A stretch of 51,527 nucleotides of DNA from UBA5972 sp964480735. GTDB taxonomy: Bacteria > Pseudomonadota > Alphaproteobacteria > Rhodobacterales > Rhodobacteraceae. Under the pieces are notes generated by a model. The model searched no databases. It was not told where the DNA came from and worked only from the letters and a program-made list of their open reading frames with translations. Positions 43,425-51,527 of the stretch are shown piece by piece. Each line of letters begins with the position of its first letter. Within the stretch, counting starts at the first letter, position 1. The stretch is from positions 1 to 51,527 of the forward strand of contig CAYZQS010000007.1 of the NCBI GenBank assembly GCA_964480735.1. The letters run 5' to 3'. The position numbers were made by a program, and so were the translations under genes.

Positions 43425-44569
43425 TTGATCCTCATGTTTTCCGGGTTGAACGTCATTTCAACGTCGCGCCAATGATCGTATTTTTCGCTTGGTAAATCAA
43501 AGCCCTGCCCACCGCAGCGCAAAATAGCCCGCCGGGCCGCGTCAAAAGCCGAAACAACCGCCCCCGGCGTTCCGTCGGTTGAAGACAGCATTTTGATCGT
43601 CGCGGCCCGTGGTTTGCCCTTTTCATCCATTGAAACCGCAACGGTCACAGTTATCCTTGCAGATTCAGAGGATGGATTGACGTTCCAGCATTTTTGCACC
43701 GCAAACCTGAACCCGTCTTTTTCGGCTTTGGTCAGCGGCGGCCCACTGGGCACCTCGCGGGCGGATTTGCTTGTATTGGCGGCCTGTTCTGCCTGGGCCG
43801 CCGCAAGTGCCGCCTCAATCGCGCTTGGTGTGTCAACGCTTTCCACCAGCTTTGCTGGTCGCCCGCGCGGGCGGGAGCTGCGCACGGGCGCGGCTTCTGT
43901 TGCGGTTGCTTTCGCTTCGGTGATGATCTCGGTTGAGGCCTGATCCGGTGCTTTTTCCGTGGTGTCCTCAGCCGGTGCTTCAGCAGCGGCGTCCGCCACG
44001 CTGGCGGTTTCCACCTCATCCGCACGTTGTGCACCGGTCGCGGGTTTTGGTGCCGCCTCTGTGTCCACCCGCGGTGCCGGCGCTTCGCTGGCATCCACCT
44101 GCGCCAACTTATCAGGCTGTCGTTGACCGGCGCGGTCTTCCGAACTGATTTGTGCGGTGGGCACAATCAACGTGGCCCCAATCTGATCCGTTGATGGTGT
44201 ATCAAATTCTTCCGGCGGATCGATCTGCGCATCTGTTTGCGGCAATTCCGCAATTTCGGTCACATCCGGCGCACGCCCCGCCGGTTGCGGATCATCAGGT
44301 TCCTCGGCTTTGGCCTGATTGGGCGTTGTGTCCGCATCCGGTGGTTTTGGCGCCTCAATGTCTTCCACCGGCACCAGCGGTGCGGCCACATCAACCGCCG
44401 GCTTTGGCGCATGCGATTGCAATGCCGAAAACTCTGCCACTGATATCAGCGCCACATCCGCCACTTTCACCTCCGGTGCCGCAACCTCGTTGAAAGAAAC
44501 AGAGCCAAGCGCTGCCCAACCCAAAAGAAAAACATGGCCAACACCTGAAATATATGTGCCGGTTTGCAT
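43421..44569 (-). CDS. tolA: Tol-Pal inner-membrane linker protein TolA
   Basis: A 382-aa protein with a single N-terminal membrane segment (about 7-27), a long Pro/Ala/Glu-rich spacer (about 50-275) and a TonB/TolA-like C-terminal domain (about 285-382, with FRFAVQKCWNV and VSMDEKGKPR). It transmits energy from TolQR to Pal/TolB. The spacer is low complexity and is expected to vary. It is 8 bases after tolR. Confidence 0.92.
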   Translation of the reverse strand: MQTGTYISGVGHVFLLGWAALGSVSFNEVAAPEVKVADVALISVAEFSALQSHAPKPAVDVAAPLVPVEDIEAPKPPDADTTPNQAKAEEPDDPQPAGRAPDVTEIAELPQTDAQIDPPEEFDTPSTDQIGATLIVPTAQISSEDRAGQRQPDKLAQVDASEAPAPRVDTEAAPKPATGAQRADEVETASVADAAAEAPAEDTTEKAPDQASTEIITEAKATATEAAPVRSSRPRGRPAKLVESVDTPSAIEAALAAAQAEQAANTSKSAREVPSGPPLTKAEKDGFRFAVQKCWNVNPSSESARITVTVAVSMDEKGKPRAATIKMLSSTDGTPGAVVSAFDAARRAILRCGGQGFDLPSEKYDHWRDVEMTFNPENMRIK

Positions 44570-44577
44570 GACTGATC

Positions 44578-45042
44578 TTATTTCCCGTCCAAAGTCGGGC
44601 CGCCCGCGTCCGTAACCAGACCAATGTTGCGAAACCCACCAGCGTTCAGCGCTCCCATCACCTGCATCACGGCCTCGTACCGCACGGTTCCGTCCGCCCG
44701 CAGAAAAATCTTGTCATTGCTGCGCTCAGCCGCAATCGCCCGCAGACGCGGGATCAGCTGGTTGGGATCAATCTCGGTGCTTTGCAAAACCAGCCGACCG
44801 TCCGCCGCAATCGCAATCGTCAGCGGTTCCTCGTCTTCACTTGGCAAAGGTGTGGCGGCGGTCTTTGGCAACTCTATGGGCACACCAACCGTCAGCAAGG
44901 GGGCTGCCACCATAAAGATAATCAACAGGACCAGCATCACATCCACAAAGGGTGTGACATTGATTTCGGCCATTGGTTTGCGTTTCATACGACGGCTGCG
45001 CCGCTTGTACATCTTGCCGGTATTGATAACCCCTGCACCCAT
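44578..45042 (-). CDS. tolR: Tol-Pal energiser TolR (ExbD family)
   Basis: A 154-aa protein with one membrane segment (about 31-52) holding the proton-path aspartate in TPFVDVMLVLLIIFM. The periplasmic domain ends with MGALNAGGFRNIGLVTD. ATG 45042 is 3 bases after the tolQ stop. Confidence 0.95.
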   Translation of the reverse strand: MGAGVINTGKMYKRRSRRMKRKPMAEINVTPFVDVMLVLLIIFMVAAPLLTVGVPIELPKTAATPLPSEDEEPLTIAIAADGRLVLQSTEIDPNQLIPRLRAIAAERSNDKIFLRADGTVRYEAVMQVMGALNAGGFRNIGLVTDAGGPTLDGK

Positions 45043-45045
45043 GAT

Positions 45046-45741
45046 CTAGCTGTCCAGTTGGCGTGACATGATTGTGGCAAATTCATCGGCAAAACTATCA
45101 AGCCCGCCGGTCAGCCGATCCGAATCCGCACTTAGCTTGTTGTAGAAGATAACCGCCGGGATGGCCGCAAGCAAACCAAGGGCCGTGGCGACCAGTGCTT
45201 CGGCAATGCCCGGGGCCACAACCGCCAGATTGGTGCTTTGCTGGGCCGCGATTTCCTGAAAGGCGTTTTTGATGCCCCAGACCGTACCAAACAGCCCGAC
45301 AAACGGCGCGATGGAACCGACCGTGGCCAAAAACGTCAGCCCCTGACTCAGCCGTTCGGTTTCCCGGCCAATGGCCACGTCCATCGAGCGGTCAATCCGC
45401 GCCTGCGCCCCTGCGATCAGCGCTCCGTCAGACCGGTGACTGCGCTGCCATTCTGTCATACCGGCACAAAAGATTTTTTCCGAGGCGCCGCGGGGCTTTT
45501 CGCCAATGCGTTCAAACAGTTCGTCCAGCGGTTCACCCGACCAGAACGCCTTGTCAAACAGAGCCGCATCACGCCGGGCGATACGGAAATTGATGAATTT
45601 TTGAAAGATGATCGCCCAGGACCAGAACGACGAAACCACCAGCGATAGCAGAACCAGTTGCACGATGAACGTGGCCCGAAAAAACAGCGCCAAAAGCGAA
45701 TAATCAATGGCCTGCGCCGCGGCTAGGGTTTCGGTTTCCAT
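45046..45741 (-). CDS. tolQ: Tol-Pal energiser TolQ (ExbB/MotA family)
   Basis: A 231-aa proton-channel protein with three membrane segments (about 22-42, 132-155 and 168-195). The family region TVGSIAPFVGLFGTVWGI and the later GIAEALVATALGLLAAIPAV are complete. First visible gene of the tol operon; a gap lies between it and ybgC. Confidence 0.95.
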   Translation of the reverse strand: METETLAAAQAIDYSLLALFFRATFIVQLVLLSLVVSSFWSWAIIFQKFINFRIARRDAALFDKAFWSGEPLDELFERIGEKPRGASEKIFCAGMTEWQRSHRSDGALIAGAQARIDRSMDVAIGRETERLSQGLTFLATVGSIAPFVGLFGTVWGIKNAFQEIAAQQSTNLAVVAPGIAEALVATALGLLAAIPAVIFYNKLSADSDRLTGGLDSFADEFATIMSRQLDS

Positions 45742-45822
45742 GATCCCGCTCTCTGTCTTTTTCGGCTGCTTAAACGGCAGCGCTGTCTTTTGTTGCGCAC
45801 TTTAGGGCGTTTCACATCGAAA

Positions 45823-45922
45823 NNNNNNNNNNNNNNNNNNNNNNNNNNNNNNNNNNNNNNNNNNNNNNNNNNNNNNNNNNNNNNNNNNNNNNNNNNNNNN
45901 NNNNNNNNNNNNNNNNNNNNNN
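45823..45922. other. scaffold gap (100 N) between ybgC and tolQ
   Basis: Intergenic unknown bases. Both flanking genes are complete, but another small gene or the tol promoter may be hidden. Confidence 0.98.
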
Positions 45923-45923
45923 G

Positions 45924-46325
45924 TCAGGCGGCGGCTTTATCCAGCAACTGGCGAATATCCGCCGGAACCCGTGTGGCGCGGCCGTTTTTGTCGATGCAAA
46001 CGATGACTATTTTGGCTTCAAACAGCAGTTGCCTGCCGCGATAAATATTCTGGTCATAGCCAAAGCGGGCACCCGAAACGCGGGTCAGCACAGTTTCCAC
46101 GGTCAGAATATCCTCGTAAACCGCAGGCAAATGATACTCTGCCGTCAGGCTGCGCACCGCAAAAACCACGCCGGTTTTTTCTTTCATTGCCCGCTGATCC
46201 ACACCCAGCTCGCGGATGTGGTCTGACCGCCCGCGCTCCATAAATTTCAGATAGTTTGCGTAGTAGACAATCCCGCCCATGTCGGTGTCTTCATAGTAAA
46301 CACGAATATCAAGCCGATGCTTCAT
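45924..46325 (-). CDS. ybgC: Tol-Pal-associated acyl-CoA thioesterase YbgC
   Basis: A 133-aa 4-hydroxybenzoyl-CoA thioesterase-type hotdog protein. The signature YYEDTDMGGIVYYANYLKF, containing the catalytic aspartate, is near residue 10-28. ATG 46325 is preferred over the TTG one codon earlier. It overlaps the preceding unknown gene by 17 bases and precedes tolQ, the usual order. It hydrolyses short acyl-CoA or acyl-ACP in phospholipid metabolism. Confidence 0.93.
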   Translation of the reverse strand: MKHRLDIRVYYEDTDMGGIVYYANYLKFMERGRSDHIRELGVDQRAMKEKTGVVFAVRSLTAEYHLPAVYEDILTVETVLTRVSGARFGYDQNIYRGRQLLFEAKIVIVCIDKNGRATRVPADIRQLLDKAAA

Positions 46326-46995
46326 CAACCATTTCTTCCAGAATCAACTCGCCCCGCGCCGCCAACCGCAAAGCATGCGCATCATCGGTGGCCGATGGTG
46401 GCATCGTTGCGTCATAAGCCCCTCGAATAACCGCCGTAAAGGGTGGTTTGATCACGCACATGCCGTTGGTTGGCACGATGGCAATCGGGCTTTCATCTTT
46501 GAAGGCGTGGTCGCCCCACAACAACAAACATTGGGTCACCTGTCCGCAGGCCAGCGTCTGGATTGGCGTTTCGGCCATGAAATCATCGTACTTTAGCAGC
46601 AATATGCAAAATTTGATCGCGCCATTCTCGTCAAAGCTGAAGGTGCGGTACTGGTTGGCACCGGTCCGGTTCAGCGAATTCTTCAGAATATCAAGATCAG
46701 GCAGCATCTGGTCCAGATTGGGCACCATGTCCAGTTCTTCCCACTCCTGACAAAAAAAGATCAAAAGGTTGGACCCCAGTTCCGGATCAACCTCCACCAT
46801 CTCGTGCCCGGCATCCTTGATGGTTGCGGCAATGGCGTCTTTCAGGTGGCCAAGGGTTACGTCATCGGTGCCAAATATTATCGGCGCAATCGGGCGACCC
46901 CAGCGGGAAAAACGGTATCCACCGTCATCAGTGGTAAAAAGCGATTTGACCCGGCCCGCGTCAAGCGGCGTGTCATCCATCGGTTGGTCGTTCAT
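46309..46995 (-). CDS. conserved hypothetical protein between ruvB and ybgC
   Basis: A 228-aa soluble protein with no signal peptide. It has alternating alpha/beta character, an acidic N-terminus and two Cys-containing hydrophobic strands (FFCQEWEEL near 103 and IKFCILLLKY near 150). I recognise no named domain. ATG 46995 lies 4 bases after the ruvB stop, and its own end overlaps ybgC, so it is co-translated between the Ruv and Tol modules. Function is unknown; a coupling role is only suggested by position. Confidence 0.8.
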   Translation of the reverse strand: MNDQPMDDTPLDAGRVKSLFTTDDGGYRFSRWGRPIAPIIFGTDDVTLGHLKDAIAATIKDAGHEMVEVDPELGSNLLIFFCQEWEELDMVPNLDQMLPDLDILKNSLNRTGANQYRTFSFDENGAIKFCILLLKYDDFMAETPIQTLACGQVTQCLLLWGDHAFKDESPIAIVPTNGMCVIKPPFTAVIRGAYDATMPPSATDDAHALRLAARGELILEEMVDEASA

Positions 46996-46999
46996 TGGG

Positions 47000-48028
47000 T
47001 CAGTCTCCGAACAGGCTGGTTTGCGGCGCAGGCTTTGGGGCCTCAAGCCCCAGATGCCGCCACGCTTTGGTTGCCAGCAACCGCCCGCGGGGGGTGCGCT
47101 GGATCAACCCCTGTTGCAGCAAAAAGGGCTCAATCACCTCTTCTACAGCATCGCGCGCTTCGGACAATGCGGCACTTATGGTCTCTATCCCCACCGGCCC
47201 GCCGCCGTAGTTTTCGGCAAGCAGCGTCAGATACCGCCGATCCGCGCTGTCCAACCCCAGATGATCCACACCAAGGCGGGTTAGCGCATGATCGGCCACG
47301 GCGTTGGAAACATGTCCGTCGCCCTCCACCACCGCGAAATCAACCACCCGGCGCAAAAGGCGACCGGCCACCCGTGGCGTGCCCCGCGCCCGACGGGCAA
47401 TTTCACGTGCGCCGTCCTCATCCGCATCGGCCCCCATCAGGTGCGCCGCGCGGGTGACGATCTTCAGCAGGTCATCCTCGTTATAAAATTCCAGCCGCGT
47501 GGGAATGCCAAAGCGGTCGCGCAGGGGTGTGGTCAGCAAGCCCAGCCGCGTGGTTGCCCCAACCAGCGTGAAGGGTTGCAATTCAATACGAACGGTGCGT
47601 GCGGCGGGGCCTTCGCCGATCACCAGATCAAGTTCAAAATCTTCCAGCGCCGGATACAGCACCTCCTCAACCATCGGGTTCAGCCGGTGGATTTCGTCGA
47701 TGAACAACACATCGCGTGGTTCCAGGTTGGTCAGGATCGCCGCCAGATCACCGGCACGGGCCAGAACCGGGCCACTTGTCATGCGAAAATTCACCCCCAA
47801 CTCCCGCGCGATGATCTGGGCCAACGTGGTTTTGCCAAGGCCGGGCGGGCCATAAAAAAGCGTGTGATCCATCGCCTGATGACGTTTGCGCGCACTTTCA
47901 ATGAATACTTTCAGATTTGACCGCGCCGCCTGCTGGCCGACAAATTCATCCAACATCTGCGGGCGCAGGGCTCGGTCCGCATCACCAAGGCGGGGTTCGG
48001 GGCGCAGGTTTGGATCAGGCTCGGTCAT
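47000..48028 (-). CDS. ruvB: Holliday junction branch-migration helicase RuvB
   Basis: A 342-aa AAA+ motor that drives branch migration with RuvA. Walker A is G60PPGLGKT67, Walker B is in VLFIDEIHRLNP, and the arginine-finger region is TTRLGLLTTPLRDRFG. The C-terminal winged helix contains GPVGIETISAAL. It starts 3 bases after ruvA. Confidence 0.97.
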   Translation of the reverse strand: MTEPDPNLRPEPRLGDADRALRPQMLDEFVGQQAARSNLKVFIESARKRHQAMDHTLFYGPPGLGKTTLAQIIARELGVNFRMTSGPVLARAGDLAAILTNLEPRDVLFIDEIHRLNPMVEEVLYPALEDFELDLVIGEGPAARTVRIELQPFTLVGATTRLGLLTTPLRDRFGIPTRLEFYNEDDLLKIVTRAAHLMGADADEDGAREIARRARGTPRVAGRLLRRVVDFAVVEGDGHVSNAVADHALTRLGVDHLGLDSADRRYLTLLAENYGGGPVGIETISAALSEARDAVEEVIEPFLLQQGLIQRTPRGRLLATKAWRHLGLEAPKPAPQTSLFGD

Positions 48029-48031
48029 CGC

Positions 48032-48706
48032 TTACCCTTTCGGTGCCAAAAGGCGCAAACACAGGCGGATCAGATCAGGCGCGGTCGCTTCCGGTGCATC
48101 ACCCATAACCTGCGCAATTGCACCCGCCGCCTCGCCCTGACCATAGCCAAGATTGACCAGCGCCGAAAGCGCGTCGGCACGTGCTTCAGCCGCGCCAGAA
48201 TTTGACGACGGCGAACTTACAGGTGCTGCATCAATCGACGGCTCAATCACCACGGCATCGTCGGCCACTGCCTGGGCCTCGCCTTTCGCCCCCATCGCCA
48301 TGATCGCCGGGGCCTTGTCTTTCAGTTCCAGCACCACCCGTTGCGCCAGCTTTGGCCCCACACCCGGTGCCGCCTTGATCGCCGCCTGATCGCCAAGCGA
48401 GATTGCGCGGGCCACGCCGTCCGCCCCCAAAGTTCCGGCAATCGCCAGTGCCGCTTTGGCTCCAACGCCCTGAACAGTGGTCAGCAACCGGTGCCATTCC
48501 CGGTCGGCCAATGTGGAAAAGCCAAACAGTTGCAGATTATCCTCTCGCACCAAAAGTTCGGTATAAAGGGCCACAACAGAACCCGCCGCCCCCATCATCG
48601 CAAGCGTCGGGGCGGCGCAATAAACCAGATAGCCCACACCCTGCACATCCACCAAAACGTGGTCATCCGCCTTATAATCAATCCGTCCGGTAATTTTTCC
48701 GATCAT
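48032..48706 (-). CDS. ruvA: Holliday junction DNA-binding protein RuvA
   Basis: A 224-aa protein with an N-terminal OB fold, two helix-hairpin-helix motifs (TVQGVGAKAALAIAG and AAPGVGPKLAQRVVLELK) and a C-terminal domain that contacts RuvB (LVNLGYGQGEAAGAI). ATG 48706 (MIGKITG) is the conserved start. It overlaps the ruvC stop by 4 bases. Confidence 0.96.
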   Translation of the reverse strand: MIGKITGRIDYKADDHVLVDVQGVGYLVYCAAPTLAMMGAAGSVVALYTELLVREDNLQLFGFSTLADREWHRLLTTVQGVGAKAALAIAGTLGADGVARAISLGDQAAIKAAPGVGPKLAQRVVLELKDKAPAIMAMGAKGEAQAVADDAVVIEPSIDAAPVSSPSSNSGAAEARADALSALVNLGYGQGEAAGAIAQVMGDAPEATAPDLIRLCLRLLAPKG

Positions 48707-49209
48707 GCAGAGGCCTTTGCGATGGCCGCGTCCAACCGCCCCGAAAACTGGGCATGATGCGCATGACACAGGGCAATCGCCAAAGCGTCGGCTGCATCCG
48801 GCCCGTTGATCACAACACCCGGCATCTGCGCCTTCACCATGTGGGCCACCTGATCCTTATGGGCATGGCCCACACCGACCACGACTTTTTTCACCGTGTT
48901 GGCTGCATATTCCGCCACCGGCAAAGCGTTCTGTGCGGGCACCAGCATAGCAATCGCCCTTGCCTGCCCCAGCTTTAATGTGGCCGCCCCGTTGGTGTTG
49001 ACAAACACCTGCTCCACCGCGGCCGTATCCGGTTGATACTCTTTGAAAACCACACTCAACGCCCGGTGCAAAAACAGCAGCCGCGCAGCCAGATCGCCAC
49101 CTTTAGACGTGCAAACCCCGTTGCCCACATGGGAAATCTTGGTGCCGTGAATATCCACAACCCCCCAGCCCATGTTCCGCAATCCCGGATCAATGCCGAT
49201 GACACGCAT
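48703..49209 (-). CDS. ruvC: crossover junction endonuclease RuvC
   Basis: A 168-aa Holliday junction resolvase. The four metal-binding acids are D7 (IGIDPGL), E66 (AVEQVF), D138 and D141 (GPDAADALAIA). ATG 49209 follows a ggggcgg site; the frame is open further upstream without need. First gene of ruvC-ruvA-ruvB. Confidence 0.96.
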   Translation of the reverse strand: MRVIGIDPGLRNMGWGVVDIHGTKISHVGNGVCTSKGGDLAARLLFLHRALSVVFKEYQPDTAAVEQVFVNTNGAATLKLGQARAIAMLVPAQNALPVAEYAANTVKKVVVGVGHAHKDQVAHMVKAQMPGVVINGPDAADALAIALCHAHHAQFSGRLDAAIAKASA

Positions 49210-49328
49210 GCCGCCCCTGCCCTGTTTTTTATCGTTGGATTCACGAATAGCACGAAACGGGAACATTGGCTAGGGCGGAGTTGCGTCAGGCGATATTGCT
49301 TTGAGGGAACTTGCACTACGCTTGAGGA

Positions 49329-50069
49329 TCATCCGGGCGACTCCGGCTTCTTGCCGTCGGCCAGCAACAACGCCCGTTGATTGACCACCTCAAGTGCCGC
49401 ATGCAGCCGGGATTGATAGTCGGCCAACGGCGTGTCGTCGTCCGGCACCGACAGCAGTTCCCCACGTACATAGGCAATCCTTGAAAACGGCAGGTTGATC
49501 AACACCCTGTCCCAGCTGTTGGCGATGCGGCGGTTGGACGAGGCCATGCCCACAGGAACAATCGGCACACCGCTTTTTCGGGCCAGCAAAACGATGCCTT
49601 CGCCCACTTCCCGGGCGATTTTGGGCAGGTCAGCCGTCAGGGTGATAGACGTGCCGGATTTCAGGCAGCGCAGCAATTTCAGAAAAGCCACCGCGCCGCC
49701 TTTTTTCTTTCGGCGCTTGTCCGTGGTGCCCGAGCCATAGATCAGCGGCACGCCCAGCAGACGTTGAGCGTTGCCAATCATCAGACCGTCGCCGTGTTGC
49801 GCCACCAGCAATGCCGGGAAGTGCCGGTTTTTGAAGCGAAATGCGAAAATGAAGTTTTGACCGTGCCAGGTGGCATAGATGACGGGGTCATTGTCGCCAA
49901 ACAGGTCAGCGTCAATTTCAGGCTCCAAAACCACCCGCGACGTCGCATAAACAAACCGCAGATACAGCGCCACGATGTGGCTGCCAAACGACCCTTGCAA
50001 TATTGATTTTAGCTTCTTTTTCACACGATTTCCGCCGTACGGCACGCCGGGCAAACCACCCACCGCCAT
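49329..50069 (-). CDS. DUF374 lysophospholipid acyltransferase-like protein
   Basis: A 246-aa membrane-associated acyltransferase of the LPLAT superfamily. Motifs are YATWHGQNFIF (about residue 65), the QHGDGLMIG loop with its His and Asp, and TADLPKIAREVGEGI with VPIVPVGMAS downstream. Members acylate lysophospholipids or lipid A-like acceptors. The start is uncertain: ATG 50069 is given, a TTG at 50099 is longer, and GTG 50024 (VKKKLKS) has a gcggaaat site and may be the true one. It is a single gene upstream of the ruv operon. Confidence 0.83.
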   Translation of the reverse strand: MAVGGLPGVPYGGNRVKKKLKSILQGSFGSHIVALYLRFVYATSRVVLEPEIDADLFGDNDPVIYATWHGQNFIFAFRFKNRHFPALLVAQHGDGLMIGNAQRLLGVPLIYGSGTTDKRRKKKGGAVAFLKLLRCLKSGTSITLTADLPKIAREVGEGIVLLARKSGVPIVPVGMASSNRRIANSWDRVLINLPFSRIAYVRGELLSVPDDDTPLADYQSRLHAALEVVNQRALLLADGKKPESPG

Positions 50070-50217
50070 TTTAGGCCAATCTGTAATTTGTGGGGTCAAA
50101 ATAGCAAGTCAGCGACTGGTCAATAGTTTTATTGTTTCCAATTTGTATAAAAAACCGCAGTTTCCGTGCCACTGTTTGGAAAAATTGATCTGCCATTCTT
50201 CCCAAACGGGCAATTAT

Positions 50218-51318
50218 GTGCTTGTTTTCGCGAAAAAAGAACAGGCAGAGGTTGCGGCAGTGTTAGCGGAAACAAACATACCAAAAACTATTTTTGCGTC
50301 GCAATCCAAAGTGAACGGCGCGCTGCCGGATTATCGTTTCAGCATCGGCACCAACAGCATTTGGCGATATTTGGGCAGACAATCCTCCTGGCGCAGTGGC
50401 AGCGGTGATTTTCTGCTGGTTGGCGGGCGTCCACAGCGGTCGGACACGCTGGAGCTGGCAGAGCGGGCACCGCCAGTTCAGGAGGGCGGCGATCAGGATT
50501 TTGAACTGATTTATAACTATAGTTTTGTGGTTACCGACGGCACAAAAAAATATACGGTTGCCGTCAATGATGCGGATCCAAAACACGAGGCCAATGATGG
50601 CGCAAGGCAGGACCGACACATCCTGACCTTTACCGGCGACATCCCGCCATCTGACACCGACCTGCGTGTCGTTGATCCGGTGGTCAGAAAAGTTAACACC
50701 AATATCCACAAAGACCCGCGGGCGCGGATCATTTGTTTTACGCCCGGCACCTGGATCAGAACACCGACCGGACCAGTTTCGGTTGAGCATCTGACCGTTG
50801 ATGATCAGGTCCTGACAAAAGACAACGGTGTGCAGTCAATTCGCTGGATAGGTACGCGCCGCATAACCGGTGCACGTCTGATTGCCATGCCGGACATGCG
50901 GCCTGTTCGCATTCGCAAAAATGCACTGGGGGCCAACGTGCCGGATCGGGATATGTGGGTTTCACCGCGGCACCGAATGGCGCTCAGCGGGCCCGTGGCG
51001 CAGGAATTGTTCAACACGCCGGAGGTTTTGGTGACCGCGAAAGATTTGGTAAACGACCGTGCTGTCACTGTGGACCACCAGATCAAACAGACCACGTATA
51101 TTCACCTGTTGTTTGACCGGCACGAGGTGATTTGGGCCAACGGTGCTGAAACCGAAAGCTTCCACCCCAGCCTTGCACTGGCAACGGCGGTTCCAAGTCA
51201 GCAACTGGCGGAGCTTTACCGGATTTTTCCGCATATAGAGGATGATCCCTATAGCTTTGGTGAGCCCGCCAGACGGTTGCTTAGCGAGCACGAAGCGGCT
51301 CTGCTGCTTTTTGCATAG
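50218..51318 (+). CDS. Hint_2-domain protein
   Basis: A 366-aa protein with a Hint (hedgehog/intein) domain at about 170-310. The splicing-type cysteine is C173 in CFTPGTWIRTPTG. Block motifs VEHLTVDDQVLT and VSPRHRMAL follow, and HLLFDRHEVIWANGAETES ends the domain. Rhodobacterales carry many such proteins, often secreted, and the domain may self-cleave at its cysteine. The N-terminal 170 residues are not a known domain; they include a YNYSFVVTDGTKKYTV strand pair. There is no ATG; GTG 50218 is the best start, so the exact N-terminus is open. Confidence 0.83.
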   Translation: MLVFAKKEQAEVAAVLAETNIPKTIFASQSKVNGALPDYRFSIGTNSIWRYLGRQSSWRSGSGDFLLVGGRPQRSDTLELAERAPPVQEGGDQDFELIYNYSFVVTDGTKKYTVAVNDADPKHEANDGARQDRHILTFTGDIPPSDTDLRVVDPVVRKVNTNIHKDPRARIICFTPGTWIRTPTGPVSVEHLTVDDQVLTKDNGVQSIRWIGTRRITGARLIAMPDMRPVRIRKNALGANVPDRDMWVSPRHRMALSGPVAQELFNTPEVLVTAKDLVNDRAVTVDHQIKQTTYIHLLFDRHEVIWANGAETESFHPSLALATAVPSQQLAELYRIFPHIEDDPYSFGEPARRLLSEHEAALLLFA

Positions 51319-51507
51319 ATCGGATTTGGCGGCGGTTGCGCCGGATATTTGTTGCGGACGTAAGTTTTTCGCCGGGTGCCGGATCGCGGCAAAACCCTGC
51401 AGGGAAGGCGCAGGTGTCCCGGCCCGGATTTTGCAAATCCCTGTTATAATTCGATCAAGAGATCATTATTAACTGTATTATTACAAATGCTTATCCGTCA
51501 TTTCGAT

Positions 51508-51527
51508 TGCACTAGAAAACTAGTGCA
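51508..51527. repeat. tgcactag hairpin at window end
   Basis: tgcactag (51508-51515), aaaa, ctagtgca (51520-51527) is a perfect 8-bp stem. The same 8-mers form the palindrome at 14659-14670, so the motif recurs between genes of this genome. The stretch 51319-51507 holds no gene. Confidence 0.5.

Noticed and set aside
43933..44493. Long + frames opposite tolA
   Set aside because: Antisense to the Pro/Ala/Glu-rich TolA spacer, whose biased codons keep other frames open.
1..51527. CRISPR array, tRNA, insertion sequence or prophage
   Set aside because: No regularly spaced direct repeats, cloverleaf sequences, transposase or phage genes were seen; all longer genes fit chromosomal families.

Overview
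The window is chromosomal DNA of an alphaproteobacterium, most likely a marine member of the Rhodobacterales (Roseobacter group). This rests on the gene order ruvC-ruvA-ruvB / ybgC-tolQRAB-pal-cpoB-tilS-ftsH, a tad pilus locus carrying an OmpA-type lipoprotein, an fhs-folD-folD operon, moderate GC, and short GC-rich palindromes between genes. I see no tRNA, rRNA, CRISPR array, transposase or phage gene. Eight runs of exactly 100 N are scaffold gaps of nominal length. Several genes (cpaC, tadC, the DEXH helicase, pdeM, tolB, a MOSC protein) lose sequence in them and should not be read as truncated or frameshifted.

Layout. 1-10.1 kb (mostly +): an unknown protein, a class I glutamine amidotransferase, a periplasmic DUF255 protein fused to a DsbD-alpha-like domain, a DUF167 protein, two GNAT acetyltransferases, a class II HDAC-like deacetylase, a 3-oxoacid CoA-transferase pair with a tiny membrane protein between its subunits, a hotdog thioesterase, and a tandem pair of related small secreted proteins. 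10.2-17.2 kb: a zinc-ribbon methyltransferase, a flippase-like membrane protein, DprE1 and DprE2 (+), then convergent to them a HAD-UbiA fusion and a lytic transglycosylase (-). Together DprE1, DprE2 and HAD-UbiA make a nearly complete polyprenyl-phosphate-arabinose pathway of the mycobacterial type.

17.4-26.7 kb (+): tad/cpa pilus assembly genes cpaB, cpaC, ompA-like, cpaE, cpaF, tadB, tadC, two TPR lipoproteins and a prepilin peptidase. No pilin gene is visible. 26.7-33.0 kb: a polytopic GT-C-like protein (-), a winged-helix AAA ATPase (+), and the ligase-associated DEXH helicase with the PdeM phosphoesterase (+).

33.5-50.1 kb (all -, transcribed right to left): an acyltransferase, the ruvCAB resolvasome, a conserved unknown protein, the Tol-Pal envelope system, tilS, ftsH, a MOSC protein cut by a gap, and the C1-folate operon fhs-folD2-folD. 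50.2-51.3 kb (+): a Hint_2-domain protein.

The points most worth following are the arabinose-lipid pathway and its DprE1, which has Ala at the benzothiazinone-target cysteine; FolD2, which has lost two catalytic residues; the paired secreted cysteine proteins; and a string of hairpins after dprE2.
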